Part shown: positions 7,418-16,016 of the stretch, piece by piece
Numbering within the stretch: the first letter of the stretch is position 1
Layout of the letters: each line of letters starts with the position of its first letter
Assembly: GCA_024684435.1 (NCBI GenBank)
Contig: JAIKWV010000007.1
Coordinates: 1 to 64,000, forward strand
Reading direction: 5' to 3'
DNA length: 64,000 nt
Source of the DNA: Clostridiales bacterium
Lineage (GTDB): Bacteria; Bacillota; Clostridia; Oscillospirales; Acutalibacteraceae
Program-made: the position numbers and the translations under genes
The notes under the pieces: model-generated
Told to the model about the DNA's origin: nothing
What the model saw: only the letters and a program-made list of their open reading frames with translations
Databases searched by the model: none

Positions 7418-8527
7418 TTAATCGTACAAAAAGCTTTTAAGCATATCCGCATTCTTTTCGGTCTCGATGAGCAGTACGTCCTGTCCCTTGCGTTTCGCGT
7501 CAGACCAGGTGCCGTTAGCGGGGATGCTCATCTGCTCAACGTCGTACCGGATATACATTAAGCCGCCCAGGAGAAGCTTTGCCATTTCAATACGTCCTAT
7601 ATCGGTCTCGATGTTGGGCAAAACGGTTTTTACAATGGACATGAGCTTTAAGGGATTTGTGTGCTTAACGTCGGAAATAACAGTGGAGAGCACTTTTCGC
7701 TGACGTTCTGTGCGCTTAAAGTCCGAGTCAAGCTTGCGTATGCGGCAGTACCAAAGCGCCTGTTCCCCGTTAAAGTGGCTCATCCGCCCGTTTTCCGCGT
7801 CTGTCAGGAATTCCTTGCCGAAGACCTTGCCAACGTGTTTGGTCATGTAGGTGGCCTCCGGGACGGTGGTCTGGATATCAATGCCCCCCAGACCGTCCAC
7901 AATGCCCGTGAACATATCAAAATCAACAAGGATGTATCTGTCAATCTTCACCTTGAAGTTGTACTCTATGGTGTCTATTACCAGCTGGGCGCCTCCCGCG
8001 GAGCAGGCGGCGTTTAATTTAGCGTGACCCCTGCCGGGGATATCCACCCAGGAATCCCTGAGTATTGATGTGAGCTTTATTTTGCTGTGTGCCCTGTCAA
8101 CAGACAGGAGCATCATGGTGTCCGACCGGGAAGCTTCGTCCGGGGAGCGCCTGTCAACGCCGATGAGCAGGATGTTTTTTACCATTACGCTTGAGTTCAG
8201 CTCGCCGCTGCTTATATACTGATTCGGCAGGTGCCCTTTTTCATTGTAGTTTATGCCGGAAAACAAATATAAAAACGAACCTGCGCCGCACAGGAATAAT
8301 ATAACGGCAACAAGAAACAGGGATGTCAGACATCCTAAGCGGTGCTTTTTTCTTTTTGGAGGGCGTTCGTCCTCCGGGGATCCGCCTGAATGTCGGGTGT
8401 TGCGGGAGTCGCTGTATATATACCTGTCCTCCCCGCCGTTCTGATCTGGTTGGGGAAAGTTGAAATATGCATTCGGGTCGGTGCCGCTGTTACGGTTGCT
8501 GCTGCCGGAAAAGAATACGTCTTTCAT
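7418..8527 (-). CDS. LytR-CpsA-Psr (LCP) family cell-wall ligase-like protein
   Basis: A 369-residue protein with a polar cytoplasmic N-terminus of about 65 residues ending PPKRKKHR, one transmembrane helix (about residues 68-92) and an extracellular LCP domain. LCP enzymes transfer undecaprenyl-linked polymers (teichoic acids, capsule) to peptidoglycan. Signature segments include NILLIGVDRR, DEASRSDTMMLLSVD, LTSILRDSWVDIPG, KLNAACSAGG and WYCRIRKLDSDFKRTERQR, with the phosphate-binding arginines present. ATG 8527 has TTGGAG nine bases upstream. It has its own promoter at 8586-8614 and may read through into metY. Confidence 0.9.
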   Translation of the reverse strand: MKDVFFSGSSNRNSGTDPNAYFNFPQPDQNGGEDRYIYSDSRNTRHSGGSPEDERPPKRKKHRLGCLTSLFLVAVILFLCGAGSFLYLFSGINYNEKGHLPNQYISSGELNSSVMVKNILLIGVDRRSPDEASRSDTMMLLSVDRAHSKIKLTSILRDSWVDIPGRGHAKLNAACSAGGAQLVIDTIEYNFKVKIDRYILVDFDMFTGIVDGLGGIDIQTTVPEATYMTKHVGKVFGKEFLTDAENGRMSHFNGEQALWYCRIRKLDSDFKRTERQRKVLSTVISDVKHTNPLKLMSIVKTVLPNIETDIGRIEMAKLLLGGLMYIRYDVEQMSIPANGTWSDAKRKGQDVLLIETEKNADMLKSFLYD

Positions 8528-8585
8528 AAGACCGTGCTCCAAAATTCAGATAAAATGTTTTCAGCTTATTTGATGTTCAAATTTA

Positions 8586-8614
8586 ATTTTAGCCCAAAAG
8601 AATATTCATTGCAA
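8586..8614 (-). promoter_or_regulatory. SigA-type promoter of the LCP gene
   Basis: Minus strand TTGCAA (8614-8609), 17-base spacer, TAAAAT (8591-8586). It lies about 60 bases upstream of the LCP start codon and is divergent from the rnpB promoter. Confidence 0.6.
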
Positions 8615-8653
8615 TATAAAAATAAAAAAATTCAAAAAAATCCGACTTACGGT

Positions 8654-8682
8654 TTGACATATGGCAACAATTAAATTAAAAT
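8654..8682 (+). promoter_or_regulatory. SigA-type promoter of rnpB
   Basis: TTGACA (8654-8659), 17-base spacer, TAAAAT (8677-8682). The predicted start, seven to eight bases after the -10, coincides with the first base of the RNase P RNA P1 helix at 8690. Confidence 0.88.
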
Positions 8683-8689
8683 ATATGCA

Positions 8690-9038
8690 AGTGAGCAGGC
8701 TGGGCAGTCGCGGGTATATTTTTATACACGAGGAAAGTCCGAGCTTCACAGAGCAGAATAACGGCTAACGGCCGCCGAGGGTGACCTTAGGGAAAGTGCA
8801 ACAGAGATATACCGCCCGTTTCGGCGGGTAAGGGTGGAAAGGCGAGGTAAGAGCTCACCGGCACACGGGGAACCGTGTGGCCATGTAAACCCTATTCGAA
8901 GCAACACTGACCGGGAGCGGAATTTTCCGGCGCTTGCTCGGCGTAATTCCCGAAGAGTGGCTTGAGCCTGTCGGCAACGGCAGGCGTAGACAGATGATTG
9001 CCTTAAACGACAGAACTCGGCTTACAGGCCTGCTCACT
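8690..9038 (+). ncRNA. rnpB: RNase P RNA (class A)
   Basis: The catalytic RNA of RNase P, which matures tRNA 5' ends. Conserved core blocks are readable in order: GAGGAAAGTCCGAGCTT, CACAGAGCAG, GCAACAGAGATATACCGCC, GTAAGAGCTCACCG, GACAGATGATTGCC and ACAGAACTCGGCTTACAG. Helix P1 is a perfect 11-bp pairing of 8690-8700 with 9028-9038, which fixes both ends. The overall arrangement is ancestral class A, as in clostridia, and not the Bacillus class B form. The next gene's ribosome site begins only about nine bases past P1. Confidence 0.97.
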
Positions 9039-9060
9039 ATTATTTTAAGAGGTCGATGTT

Positions 9061-10077
9061 ATGGGAAAGATCAGCTTTATTTTAGGCAGACTTAAGAGAA
9101 TGAATTTCGATCAGATGAAGGAGTCGGCTGCCCGTGTGTCAGAACGCAACGGCAAGCCGAGGCTTTTTGTATATGCGGACATGATCTGGTGCGGATACAG
9201 GTATGCGGCGGGGTACGTTGACTACGACGTTTTCCACATGGATGAGGCAAACGCAAAGGAGCGCAAGACCTATATCACAAGGGGCGTCAACGACAAATAC
9301 ATCGCCCTGCTCAACGACGTCAATTACAGACATTTCTTTGAAAATAAAGTGGAATTCAACAAGGCCTTTGCCGACTATATCGGCAGGGACTGGATAGAGG
9401 TCAAGGGCATGACCGAGGAGTCCTTCACACAATGGCTGGGGGACAGGGAATACATCATCGCCAAGCCCAACGACGGAATGTGCGGACGTGGCATCGAAAA
9501 GATAAAGGTGTCTGATTATAAAAGCGTGAAGGAGCTGTTCGACTATCTGACGGCGGACAACGCCTTCGATCTTATCGAGGAGTGCCTTGAACAGCATGAG
9601 GATATGTCAAAGATATATGCCGGCTGTATAAACACCGTGCGCATAGTTACCCTCAATATCAAGGGCAAGATATCCATTCCCTGCGCATTCATGAGGATAG
9701 GCAACGGAGGGAGCGTTGACAATTTCTTTGCCGGAGGCATGACCACACCGGTGGATCTTGACGAGGGCATACTCAAATACGACGCTATCAACGAGCACGG
9801 CGTCTGCTTCTCTGTACACCCCGCCACGGGGGTAGATATCCACGGCTTTAAGATCCCCATGTGGGAGGAGGCTAAGGCTCTGGTAATAAAGGCCGCCGCG
9901 GTCATACCTCAGGTGGGCTATGTGGGCTGGGATGTGGCTTTTACTCCCAAAGGTCCGGTGCTTGTGGAGGGCAACGAGTTCCCCGGACACGTGTTCTATC
10001 AGCTTCCCGCGTACACCTTCAACAATCAGGGCCTTGCCCCAATATTCGACAAGATAATTTACGGCAAGGATCGGTAA
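9061..10077 (+). CDS. Sugar-transfer-associated ATP-grasp protein
   Basis: A 338-residue protein with features of the sugar-transfer-associated ATP-grasp family (often annotated beside polysaccharide genes): REYIIAKPNDGMCGRGIEKI is the ATP-binding glycine loop and lysine, and GYVGWDVAFTPKGPVLVEGN is the C-terminal metal and nucleotide-binding strand. ATP-grasp enzymes form amide, thioester or ester bonds through acyl-phosphates; the substrate here is unknown. AAGAGG precedes ATG 9061 by eight bases. The gene starts 22 nt after the RNase P RNA with no room for a separate promoter, so it is probably transcribed from the rnpB promoter. Confidence 0.82.
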   Translation: MGKISFILGRLKRMNFDQMKESAARVSERNGKPRLFVYADMIWCGYRYAAGYVDYDVFHMDEANAKERKTYITRGVNDKYIALLNDVNYRHFFENKVEFNKAFADYIGRDWIEVKGMTEESFTQWLGDREYIIAKPNDGMCGRGIEKIKVSDYKSVKELFDYLTADNAFDLIEECLEQHEDMSKIYAGCINTVRIVTLNIKGKISIPCAFMRIGNGGSVDNFFAGGMTTPVDLDEGILKYDAINEHGVCFSVHPATGVDIHGFKIPMWEEAKALVIKAAAVIPQVGYVGWDVAFTPKGPVLVEGNEFPGHVFYQLPAYTFNNQGLAPIFDKIIYGKDR

Positions 10078-10132
10078 CCGCTGAGACAGAACCTTTTTTC
10101 CGTATAAGCATACTCTGTAATGAGGTGATCTT

Positions 10133-10474
10133 ATGGCAAGAGTTATGCTTTACTGCGTTATGCTGATGTTTACGCTGGCGGGCATAGTTTCCGTGATATA
10201 TTACATCATGCTCAGGGCGCTGAATGAAAAAAACGGAAAGCTCTATTATATAGTTATTCCTGCCGTCAACGGGGATGAAAACGAAGCGGGCTTCATCTGC
10301 GCCGCCCGGATGCGTCAGATCTTACTGGGCGAGGAAAAGCGCAGCAGGCTTATTGTGGCGGACATGGGCATTCCCCCGGAAAACCGCAGACGGATGGATG
10401 ATTTCTGCAGGGAAAACGGGCATACGGAAATATGCTTTCCCGGTGAGCTGCCGGGGAAAATATCGGAGATGTGA
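10133..10474 (+). CDS. Small membrane-anchored protein of unknown function
   Basis: A 113-residue protein with one N-terminal transmembrane helix (about residues 4-27, LYCVMLMFTLAGIVSVIYYI) and a short cytoplasmic domain containing YYIVIPAVNGDENEAGF and RLIVADMGIPPENRRRMDDFC, an alternating beta/alpha pattern. I do not recognise the family. The gene has GAGGTG before its ATG and its TGA stop directly abuts the ATG of recD2, so the pair is translationally coupled. Its conservation next to recD2 in relatives would be the best clue to function. Confidence 0.7.
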   Translation: MARVMLYCVMLMFTLAGIVSVIYYIMLRALNEKNGKLYYIVIPAVNGDENEAGFICAARMRQILLGEEKRSRLIVADMGIPPENRRRMDDFCRENGHTEICFPGELPGKISEM

Positions 10475-12694
10475 ATGGAAAACGGTCAGAACGAACAAAT
10501 TGAATTAAACGGTATCGTTGAGGACGTTACCTTCCGCAATGATGATACAGGCTTCACCGTTCTTGTCCTGGCGGCAAACGGTGAGCTTGTCACTGTCGTG
10601 GGGGTATTGCCCGGCATCACCTGCGGAGAAAATCTCCGGGTCAGAGGCGGCTGGGATTTCCATCCGGCTTACGGCAGGCAGTTCAGGGCTGAGCTTTGCG
10701 AGCGCAGTATGCCGAAAACCGCGGATGACCTGCTCAAGTATCTGTCCTCGGGAATAATCAAGGGCATAGGTCCCTCAACGGCGATAAAAATAATAGAAAA
10801 GTTCGGCGAGAACACATTTGACGTCATGGAAAATCAGCCCGAGCGGCTGGCGGAGATAAAAGGCATTTCCGAAAAAAAGGCTCTGGAGATAAGCAAAAAC
10901 TTCAAGTCTCAATTTGCCGTGCGTGAGGTCATGATAGCCCTTGAGCGCTTCGGCATGACAACATCGGAATGCCTTAAGGCGTACATGGCTTTCGGCGTGA
11001 AGGCGCCTGAAACGGTGGAGGAAAATCCCTATATACTCTGCAACAGCGATCTGGGCATAAGCTTTGACAGGGCGGACGAGATAGCGGAGAACCTTCCCAA
11101 CAAGACAGACAAGATAAACCGCGTCCTTGCGGGGGTCATACATGTGGTAAAGACCAATGTCTACAACAACGGTCACACCTGTCTGCCCAGGAAACAGATG
11201 CTTGTTCCCTGCACTCAGCTTCTTGATATAAGCGAAGATGAGGCGAACGAGGCGGTGGACGAGCTTATCAGGCAGAAACGGCTGGTATCGGAGACCTTCG
11301 GAGACAAGGAGTACCTGTTCCTGCACCAGATCTACAGAGCGGAAATAAACGCCTCAAACAGAATACTGCAGATGCTTGCCTTTCCCCCGGCGGGGAAGCT
11401 TACCCTGCAAAGAGATATCGACAACATAGAGATAGCCGAGGGAATAAAGTACGAAGAAAAACAGCGCCTTGCCATAACCACGGCGATACAGAAGGGCATA
11501 CTCATACTCACAGGAGGTCCGGGCACGGGCAAGACCACCACCCTTAACGGCATCCTGCGGATAATGGAGTCCGACGGGCTTGACGTACTGCTTACCGCGC
11601 CTACGGGCAGAGCCGCGAAACGCATGAGCGACGTTACCGGCAGGGACGCGAAGACGATACACAGGCTCCTTGAGGTGGAGTGGGACAGCCACGACAGACC
11701 GATATTCAGCCGGAATCAGACCAATCCGCTGGAATGTCACGCGGTCATAGTGGACGAGCTTTCCATGGTGGACGTTTCCCTTTTCTCCAGCCTGCTGGAC
11801 GCTCTGCCCATAGGTTGCAGGCTAATAATGGTTGGAGACTCCGATCAGCTCCCTGCGGTGGGAGCGGGCAATGTGCTCCACGACCTTATAGAGTCGGGAC
11901 GCATCCCGGTGGTGGAGCTGAAGGAAGTTTTCCGTCAGGCGATGGAGAGCGTCATAGTCACCAACGCCCACAAAATAGTCTCCGGGGAGATGCCGGATCT
12001 CACCGTGCGGGACAGGGACTTTTTCTTTATGGAGAGGAAAACCCCATACTCGGCGGCGCAGACGGTGGTGGAGCTTTGTGCTTCCCGCCTGCCAAACGCT
12101 TACGGGTACACAGTGGACGAAAAAATACAGGTACTCTGTCCCTCAAGGAAGGGAGAGACGGGGACAAATAATCTCAACAGGCTTTTACAGGCGGCGATCA
12201 ATCCCCCCGCTAAAGGTAAAAAAGAGATAAAGACAGCAGGCAGACTGTTCCGCGAAGGGGACAAGGTCATGCAGATAAAGAACAACTATAACGTTATGTG
12301 GGAGCGGGACGGCGAAGAGGGCTCCGGCATTTTCAACGGAGATATAGGCATACTCAAGGAGATCAATCAGCCGGACGGCACAATGAGGATACTTTTCGAC
12401 GACAGGGACGCCGTATACCCCATCGAATCCGCGGCGGAGCTTGAGCACGCCTATGCGGTGACGGTGCACAAAAGTCAGGGCAACGAGTTTGACGCGGTGA
12501 TAATGCCGGTCATCGACATTGTGGCGCAGCTGGCTTACAGGAACATACTGTACACCGCAGTCACCAGAGCGAAAAATATCATGATAACAGTGGGCAGCGA
12601 GGAAACGATAAGGGCTATGGTCAACAACAATAAACAGACCAAGAGATATTCCGCGCTGAAAAAATTCCTTCTGAGGGACGGAGATAGTCTGTGA
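10475..12694 (+). CDS. recD2: RecD2-type ATP-dependent DNA helicase
   Basis: A 739-residue SF1B 5'-3' helicase of the RecD2 type found in bacteria outside the RecBCD complex. The N-terminal part has an OB-like segment and helix-hairpin-helix motifs (KGIGPSTAIKIIEKFG, LAEIKGISEKKA). Walker A is LTGGPGTGKTTT (about residue 350), Walker B is VIVDELSMVD, and the C-terminal helicase motif is YAVTVHKSQGNEFDAVI. Homologues act in DNA repair and replication-fork stability. GGAG lies six bases before the ATG, inside the previous gene. The stop overlaps the GTG of comF, placing it in the middle of a coupled operon. Confidence 0.95.
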   Translation: MENGQNEQIELNGIVEDVTFRNDDTGFTVLVLAANGELVTVVGVLPGITCGENLRVRGGWDFHPAYGRQFRAELCERSMPKTADDLLKYLSSGIIKGIGPSTAIKIIEKFGENTFDVMENQPERLAEIKGISEKKALEISKNFKSQFAVREVMIALERFGMTTSECLKAYMAFGVKAPETVEENPYILCNSDLGISFDRADEIAENLPNKTDKINRVLAGVIHVVKTNVYNNGHTCLPRKQMLVPCTQLLDISEDEANEAVDELIRQKRLVSETFGDKEYLFLHQIYRAEINASNRILQMLAFPPAGKLTLQRDIDNIEIAEGIKYEEKQRLAITTAIQKGILILTGGPGTGKTTTLNGILRIMESDGLDVLLTAPTGRAAKRMSDVTGRDAKTIHRLLEVEWDSHDRPIFSRNQTNPLECHAVIVDELSMVDVSLFSSLLDALPIGCRLIMVGDSDQLPAVGAGNVLHDLIESGRIPVVELKEVFRQAMESVIVTNAHKIVSGEMPDLTVRDRDFFFMERKTPYSAAQTVVELCASRLPNAYGYTVDEKIQVLCPSRKGETGTNNLNRLLQAAINPPAKGKKEIKTAGRLFREGDKVMQIKNNYNVMWERDGEEGSGIFNGDIGILKEINQPDGTMRILFDDRDAVYPIESAAELEHAYAVTVHKSQGNEFDAVIMPVIDIVAQLAYRNILYTAVTRAKNIMITVGSEETIRAMVNNNKQTKRYSALKKFLLRDGDSL

Positions 12695-13431
12695 GAACTT
12701 CGGAATTTGCGGAAAGACTCAAGAAAGCTCTGTTTCCGGCGCGGTGCATGATATGCAATAAAGTTACCTCCGACGGCAGGGATATCTGCTCCGTTTGCGA
12801 AACGTCGGCGGCTTATATTTCCGGCGACTGCTGTGAATATTGCGGCTGTGAAAAGAAGTACTGCACCTGCAGGAAGAAGAAAAATAATTTTGAAAAGATA
12901 TACGCCCCGTTTTATTATGAATACGGCATAAAAGAGGCGGTACACAGGTTCAAGTTCGGCGGCAAGCGGTGGCTCCGCGCTCCCATGAGCCGGCACATGG
13001 CAGAAAGGGCGGCGGATCAGATGGATATTTCCGCCGTTGACGTTGTGACCTGTGTTCCCTTTACAGCGAAACAGCTGAAAAAAAGGGGCTACAATCAAAG
13101 CGGTCTGCTGGCAAAGGACGTTGCGAAAAGACTGGGTTTATCCTTTGAGGGGGAGCTGTTGGCAAAGCTTTATGAGACCGCCGCTCAGCACAGGACCGCA
13201 AGGGAAAACAGAGCGGGAAACGTTATGGGCGTGTTCGACGTGCCACAGCCGGAAAAGGTAACAGGCAAGACGATACTGCTTTGCGATGATGTAAAGACCA
13301 CGGGAGCCACCCTTGACGAGTGCGCGAAAATGCTCATACTTAACGGAGCGGAAAAAGTTTACGGGCTCTGTCTGGCTATCCCCAGAGCAGAAAGACCCGG
13401 AAAGGAAAGGCAGGAAACATGGCAGGATTAA
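12691..13431 (+). CDS. comF: ComF-family phosphoribosyltransferase-like protein
   Basis: A 246-residue protein. The N-terminal zinc ribbon has paired cysteines (CMICNKV, ICSVC, CCEYCGCEKKYCTC, residues about 18-65), and the C-terminal PRTase domain has TILLCDDVKTTGATLDEC with the phosphoribosyl pyrophosphate loop. ComF proteins act with DNA uptake or recombination machinery in Firmicutes; other competence genes were not seen here. The GTG start overlaps the recD2 stop by four bases. The long Cys-rich head is intact and the protein has the usual family length. Confidence 0.9.
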   Translation: MRTSEFAERLKKALFPARCMICNKVTSDGRDICSVCETSAAYISGDCCEYCGCEKKYCTCRKKKNNFEKIYAPFYYEYGIKEAVHRFKFGGKRWLRAPMSRHMAERAADQMDISAVDVVTCVPFTAKQLKKRGYNQSGLLAKDVAKRLGLSFEGELLAKLYETAAQHRTARENRAGNVMGVFDVPQPEKVTGKTILLCDDVKTTGATLDECAKMLILNGAEKVYGLCLAIPRAERPGKERQETWQD

Positions 13432-14471
13432 ACATAGGCATAGATCTGGGTACCACCTCGGTGGTCATATATGTGCAGAAAAAGGGTATCGTTTTAAGCG
13501 AGGCCTCTGTTGCCGCCTGCGATACCGACACCGGGAAGATACTTGCCATAGGCAACATGGTATACGATATGATAGGCAGGAATCCGGATTCAGTTACGAT
13601 AATCCGCCCCATGAAGGACGGAGTCGTTTCCGATTTTTCAATTGTACAGAGCATGCTTACATATTACATACAGAAAATCTGCGGGAACAAAATGTTCAAG
13701 CCCAACATCGTCATATGCACACCTTCATCGGTGACTAATCTTGAAAAGCGGACGATCCTTGAACTTGCAATATCCTCCGGAGCGGCGAGAGCCTGCCTCA
13801 TGGAGGAACCTCTTGCCGCCGCGATAGGCGCGGGAGTGGACGTTTCAAAGCCCAGCGGAGTCATGGTGGTGGATATCGGCGGAGGAACAACGGACATAGC
13901 GGTGCTGACAATGGGCAGCGTCGCCGTGTCGGACAGCATAAAGACGGCGGGGAACGTTCTCAATGAGGACATAGTGAACTATGTGCGCAGGGAGAGAAAC
14001 ATACTCATCGGTGAAAACATGGCGGAAAGCATAAAGAAGCAGGTGGGCTGCGCCTATCTTCGGGAGGCGGAGATAGCTATGAACTCCCGGGGCAAGAATT
14101 ATATCACCCAGATGCCCTGCAACTTTGAGATATCCTCCACGGAGGTCTACCTTGCCATGCGCGAAAAGCTGGAGATCATAGGCAACGCAGTGCGCGCCGT
14201 TCTGGAAAAGACCCCGCCGGAAATGTCGGCGGATATTGCGGACAGAGGTATTTATCTTACCGGCGGCGGAGCTCTTCTTGAGGGCATGGACGAGTTGATA
14301 TACAGAAAGACCGGCATAAAAACAAAGGTCGCGGAGGACCCGGTGAACTGTGTTGCAAACGGGTTGGGAGAGACCATGAGATCCTTCGACAAGCTCAGGG
14401 AAAACGGCTACTTCTTCCGGACCGGAGACGATATACAATCCTACACCCGGGAACACGAAGATCTGATGTGA
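13419..14471 (+). CDS. MreB/Mbl-family actin-like protein
   Basis: A 350-residue bacterial actin homologue. It has the phosphate 1 loop NIGIDLGTTSVVIY, the connect region RPMKDGVVSDFS, the MreB-typical EEPLAAAIGAG, phosphate 2 VVDIGGGTTDIAVL, and the adenosine motif LTGGGALLEGM. MreB proteins polymerise under the membrane and guide lateral wall synthesis. It overlaps comF by 13 nt and is followed by spoIIR, so the operon mixes DNA processing, shape and sporulation functions. It is not next to mreC/mreD, so it may be an Mbl- or MreBH-like paralogue rather than the main MreB. Confidence 0.9.
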   Translation: MAGLNIGIDLGTTSVVIYVQKKGIVLSEASVAACDTDTGKILAIGNMVYDMIGRNPDSVTIIRPMKDGVVSDFSIVQSMLTYYIQKICGNKMFKPNIVICTPSSVTNLEKRTILELAISSGAARACLMEEPLAAAIGAGVDVSKPSGVMVVDIGGGTTDIAVLTMGSVAVSDSIKTAGNVLNEDIVNYVRRERNILIGENMAESIKKQVGCAYLREAEIAMNSRGKNYITQMPCNFEISSTEVYLAMREKLEIIGNAVRAVLEKTPPEMSADIADRGIYLTGGGALLEGMDELIYRKTGIKTKVAEDPVNCVANGLGETMRSFDKLRENGYFFRTGDDIQSYTREHEDLM

Positions 14472-14560
14472 TGAATATCAGCAGAATAAAACGCCCATAA
14501 TCAAGTAGCAGTTGATCTTATCGTTGACTGCAAAAGAAACATAAGAATGGGAGTTTTATT

Positions 14561-15178
14561 ATGTGTAAAAAATTATTTTCGGCAAAGAAGCTTGAGGCGG
14601 CGGCAGCTCTGACGCTCGTGTTTGCCTGCGTTGTCAGCACGGTAAGCTTCGACAGGCGCTGTGAAGAGGTCAGGGAAAACGTCCTGCGCCTTCATGTGAT
14701 AGCAAATTCCGACACGGACGTCGACCAGAGCATAAAGCTCAAGGTCAGGGACGCGGTGCTGGAAAACGGCAAAGAGATATTTGACGGCAGTGTTACCGCG
14801 GAGGACGCGGCTCAAAGACTTGCTCCATATACAAGTGAGCTGGAAAAGACGGCGGACAGAGTGCTTGCCGAAAACGGGGCGGATTACACCGCCCGGATAG
14901 TCATAGGCGACGAATATTTTAACACCCGCACCTATGAGGACGTGACCTTGCCCGCGGGCAGATATACCGCCGTGCGGGTCATCCTCGGGGAGGGCGAGGG
15001 CAAAAACTGGTGGTGCGTCATGTTCCCGCCCATGTGCCTTCCCGCCGCGGAAAAACAGACCGAGCTGGACGCCGTTCTCAGCGAGGACGGGGTGAAGATA
15101 GTCAAAAGCAGTCCCAGGTATGAGATCCGCTTCAAAGCGGTGGAGATATTTGAAAAGATACGAAGCTATTTTAACTGA
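14561..15178 (+). CDS. spoIIR: Stage II sporulation protein R
   Basis: A 205-residue protein with an N-terminal membrane or signal helix (about residues 12-29) and the SpoIIR domain: VLRLHVIANSDTDVDQSIKL, ARIVIGDEYFNTRTYEDVTL, PAGRYTAVRVILGEGEGKNW and WWCVMFPPMCLP. In known sporulators SpoIIR is made in the forespore under sigma-F and is exported to trigger SpoIIGA processing of pro-sigma-E in the mother cell. GGGAG is seven bases before ATG 14561. The 89-base gap after the MreB gene could hold a sporulation promoter, but I could not identify one with confidence. Confidence 0.94.
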   Translation: MCKKLFSAKKLEAAAALTLVFACVVSTVSFDRRCEEVRENVLRLHVIANSDTDVDQSIKLKVRDAVLENGKEIFDGSVTAEDAAQRLAPYTSELEKTADRVLAENGADYTARIVIGDEYFNTRTYEDVTLPAGRYTAVRVILGEGEGKNWWCVMFPPMCLPAAEKQTELDAVLSEDGVKIVKSSPRYEIRFKAVEIFEKIRSYFN

Positions 15179-15183
15179 TTTAC

Positions 15184-15212
15184 TTGAATAACACCCCGGT
15201 GTGGTGTATAAT
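15184..15212 (+). promoter_or_regulatory. SigA-type promoter of the GDPD gene
   Basis: TTGAAT (15184-15189), 17-base spacer, TATAAT (15207-15212), about 34 bases before the start codon. The spacer contains the short palindrome ACACCCCGGTGT, a possible operator. Confidence 0.82.
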
Positions 15213-15245
15213 ATTTTGTAACTAAAAAGAAAGGATTGTTAAAAT

Positions 15246-15992
15246 ATGACAAAGGTAATTTCACACAGAGGCGCGAACAAACTCGCTCCCCAGAACACCA
15301 TCCCCGCTTTTGCAAAGGCTCTTGAATTCGGTATAGACGGATTTGAAAACGATGTTCATCTTACCAAGGACGGTCGTCTGGTCATCTGTCACAATTACGA
15401 TATAGACCAGACATCAAACGGTACGGGCTTAATTCAGGATCTCACCTTTGACGAGCTTCGCAAATACGATTTCGGTTCGTATTTTTCCGAGGATTTCGCT
15501 GGCACAAAGATCCCCGCGCTTGAGGAGTTCCTTGATCTTTGCAAGGGTATTTCGGTCATAAACATCGAGATAAAGAGCCCAAAACAGCCCAACACGGACA
15601 TTGCCCGCAAGGTCATCAACATGGTCAAGGACTTCAACCTCTTTGACAACCTCATAATCTCCAGCTTTGACGAGAAGATCCTTCTTGAATGTAAGGAAGT
15701 CGATCCCAAGACCCGCACCGGCATGCTCTACGCTCCGGACGAGGGCCCCTACGAGGAGATATTCGAGGACAAGATAGCATTTGCAAAGAAATACGACATT
15801 CAGGCTTACCATCCCTTTGCCATGTTCGTTGACGAGGAATATATACAGGAGTGCCACGATATCGGCGTCAGGGTCAATCCCTGGACAGTAAACCCCGAGG
15901 ATGCCATGAGGACCCTCAGAGACTGGGGCTGTGACGGCGTTATCACCGACTACCCCGATGTGGCTGTAAAAGTCATGCGCGAGGGCAAATGA
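15246..15992 (+). CDS. Glycerophosphodiester phosphodiesterase
   Basis: A 248-residue cytoplasmic GDPD with no signal peptide. HRGANKLAPQNTIPAF contains the catalytic HR and the N/T motif, followed by FENDVHLTKDGRLVICHN (metal-binding Glu/Asp and catalytic His). The family hydrolyses glycerophosphodiesters to sn-glycerol 3-phosphate and an alcohol, here probably for lipid-headgroup turnover. It has its own promoter and a good ribosome site (AAAGGA). The glycosyltransferase follows after 24 nt, so the two are likely co-transcribed. Confidence 0.92.
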   Translation: MTKVISHRGANKLAPQNTIPAFAKALEFGIDGFENDVHLTKDGRLVICHNYDIDQTSNGTGLIQDLTFDELRKYDFGSYFSEDFAGTKIPALEEFLDLCKGISVINIEIKSPKQPNTDIARKVINMVKDFNLFDNLIISSFDEKILLECKEVDPKTRTGMLYAPDEGPYEEIFEDKIAFAKKYDIQAYHPFAMFVDEEYIQECHDIGVRVNPWTVNPEDAMRTLRDWGCDGVITDYPDVAVKVMREGK

Positions 15993-16016
15993 TCCTTTCG
16001 GAGAGGAGCGGCAGCT

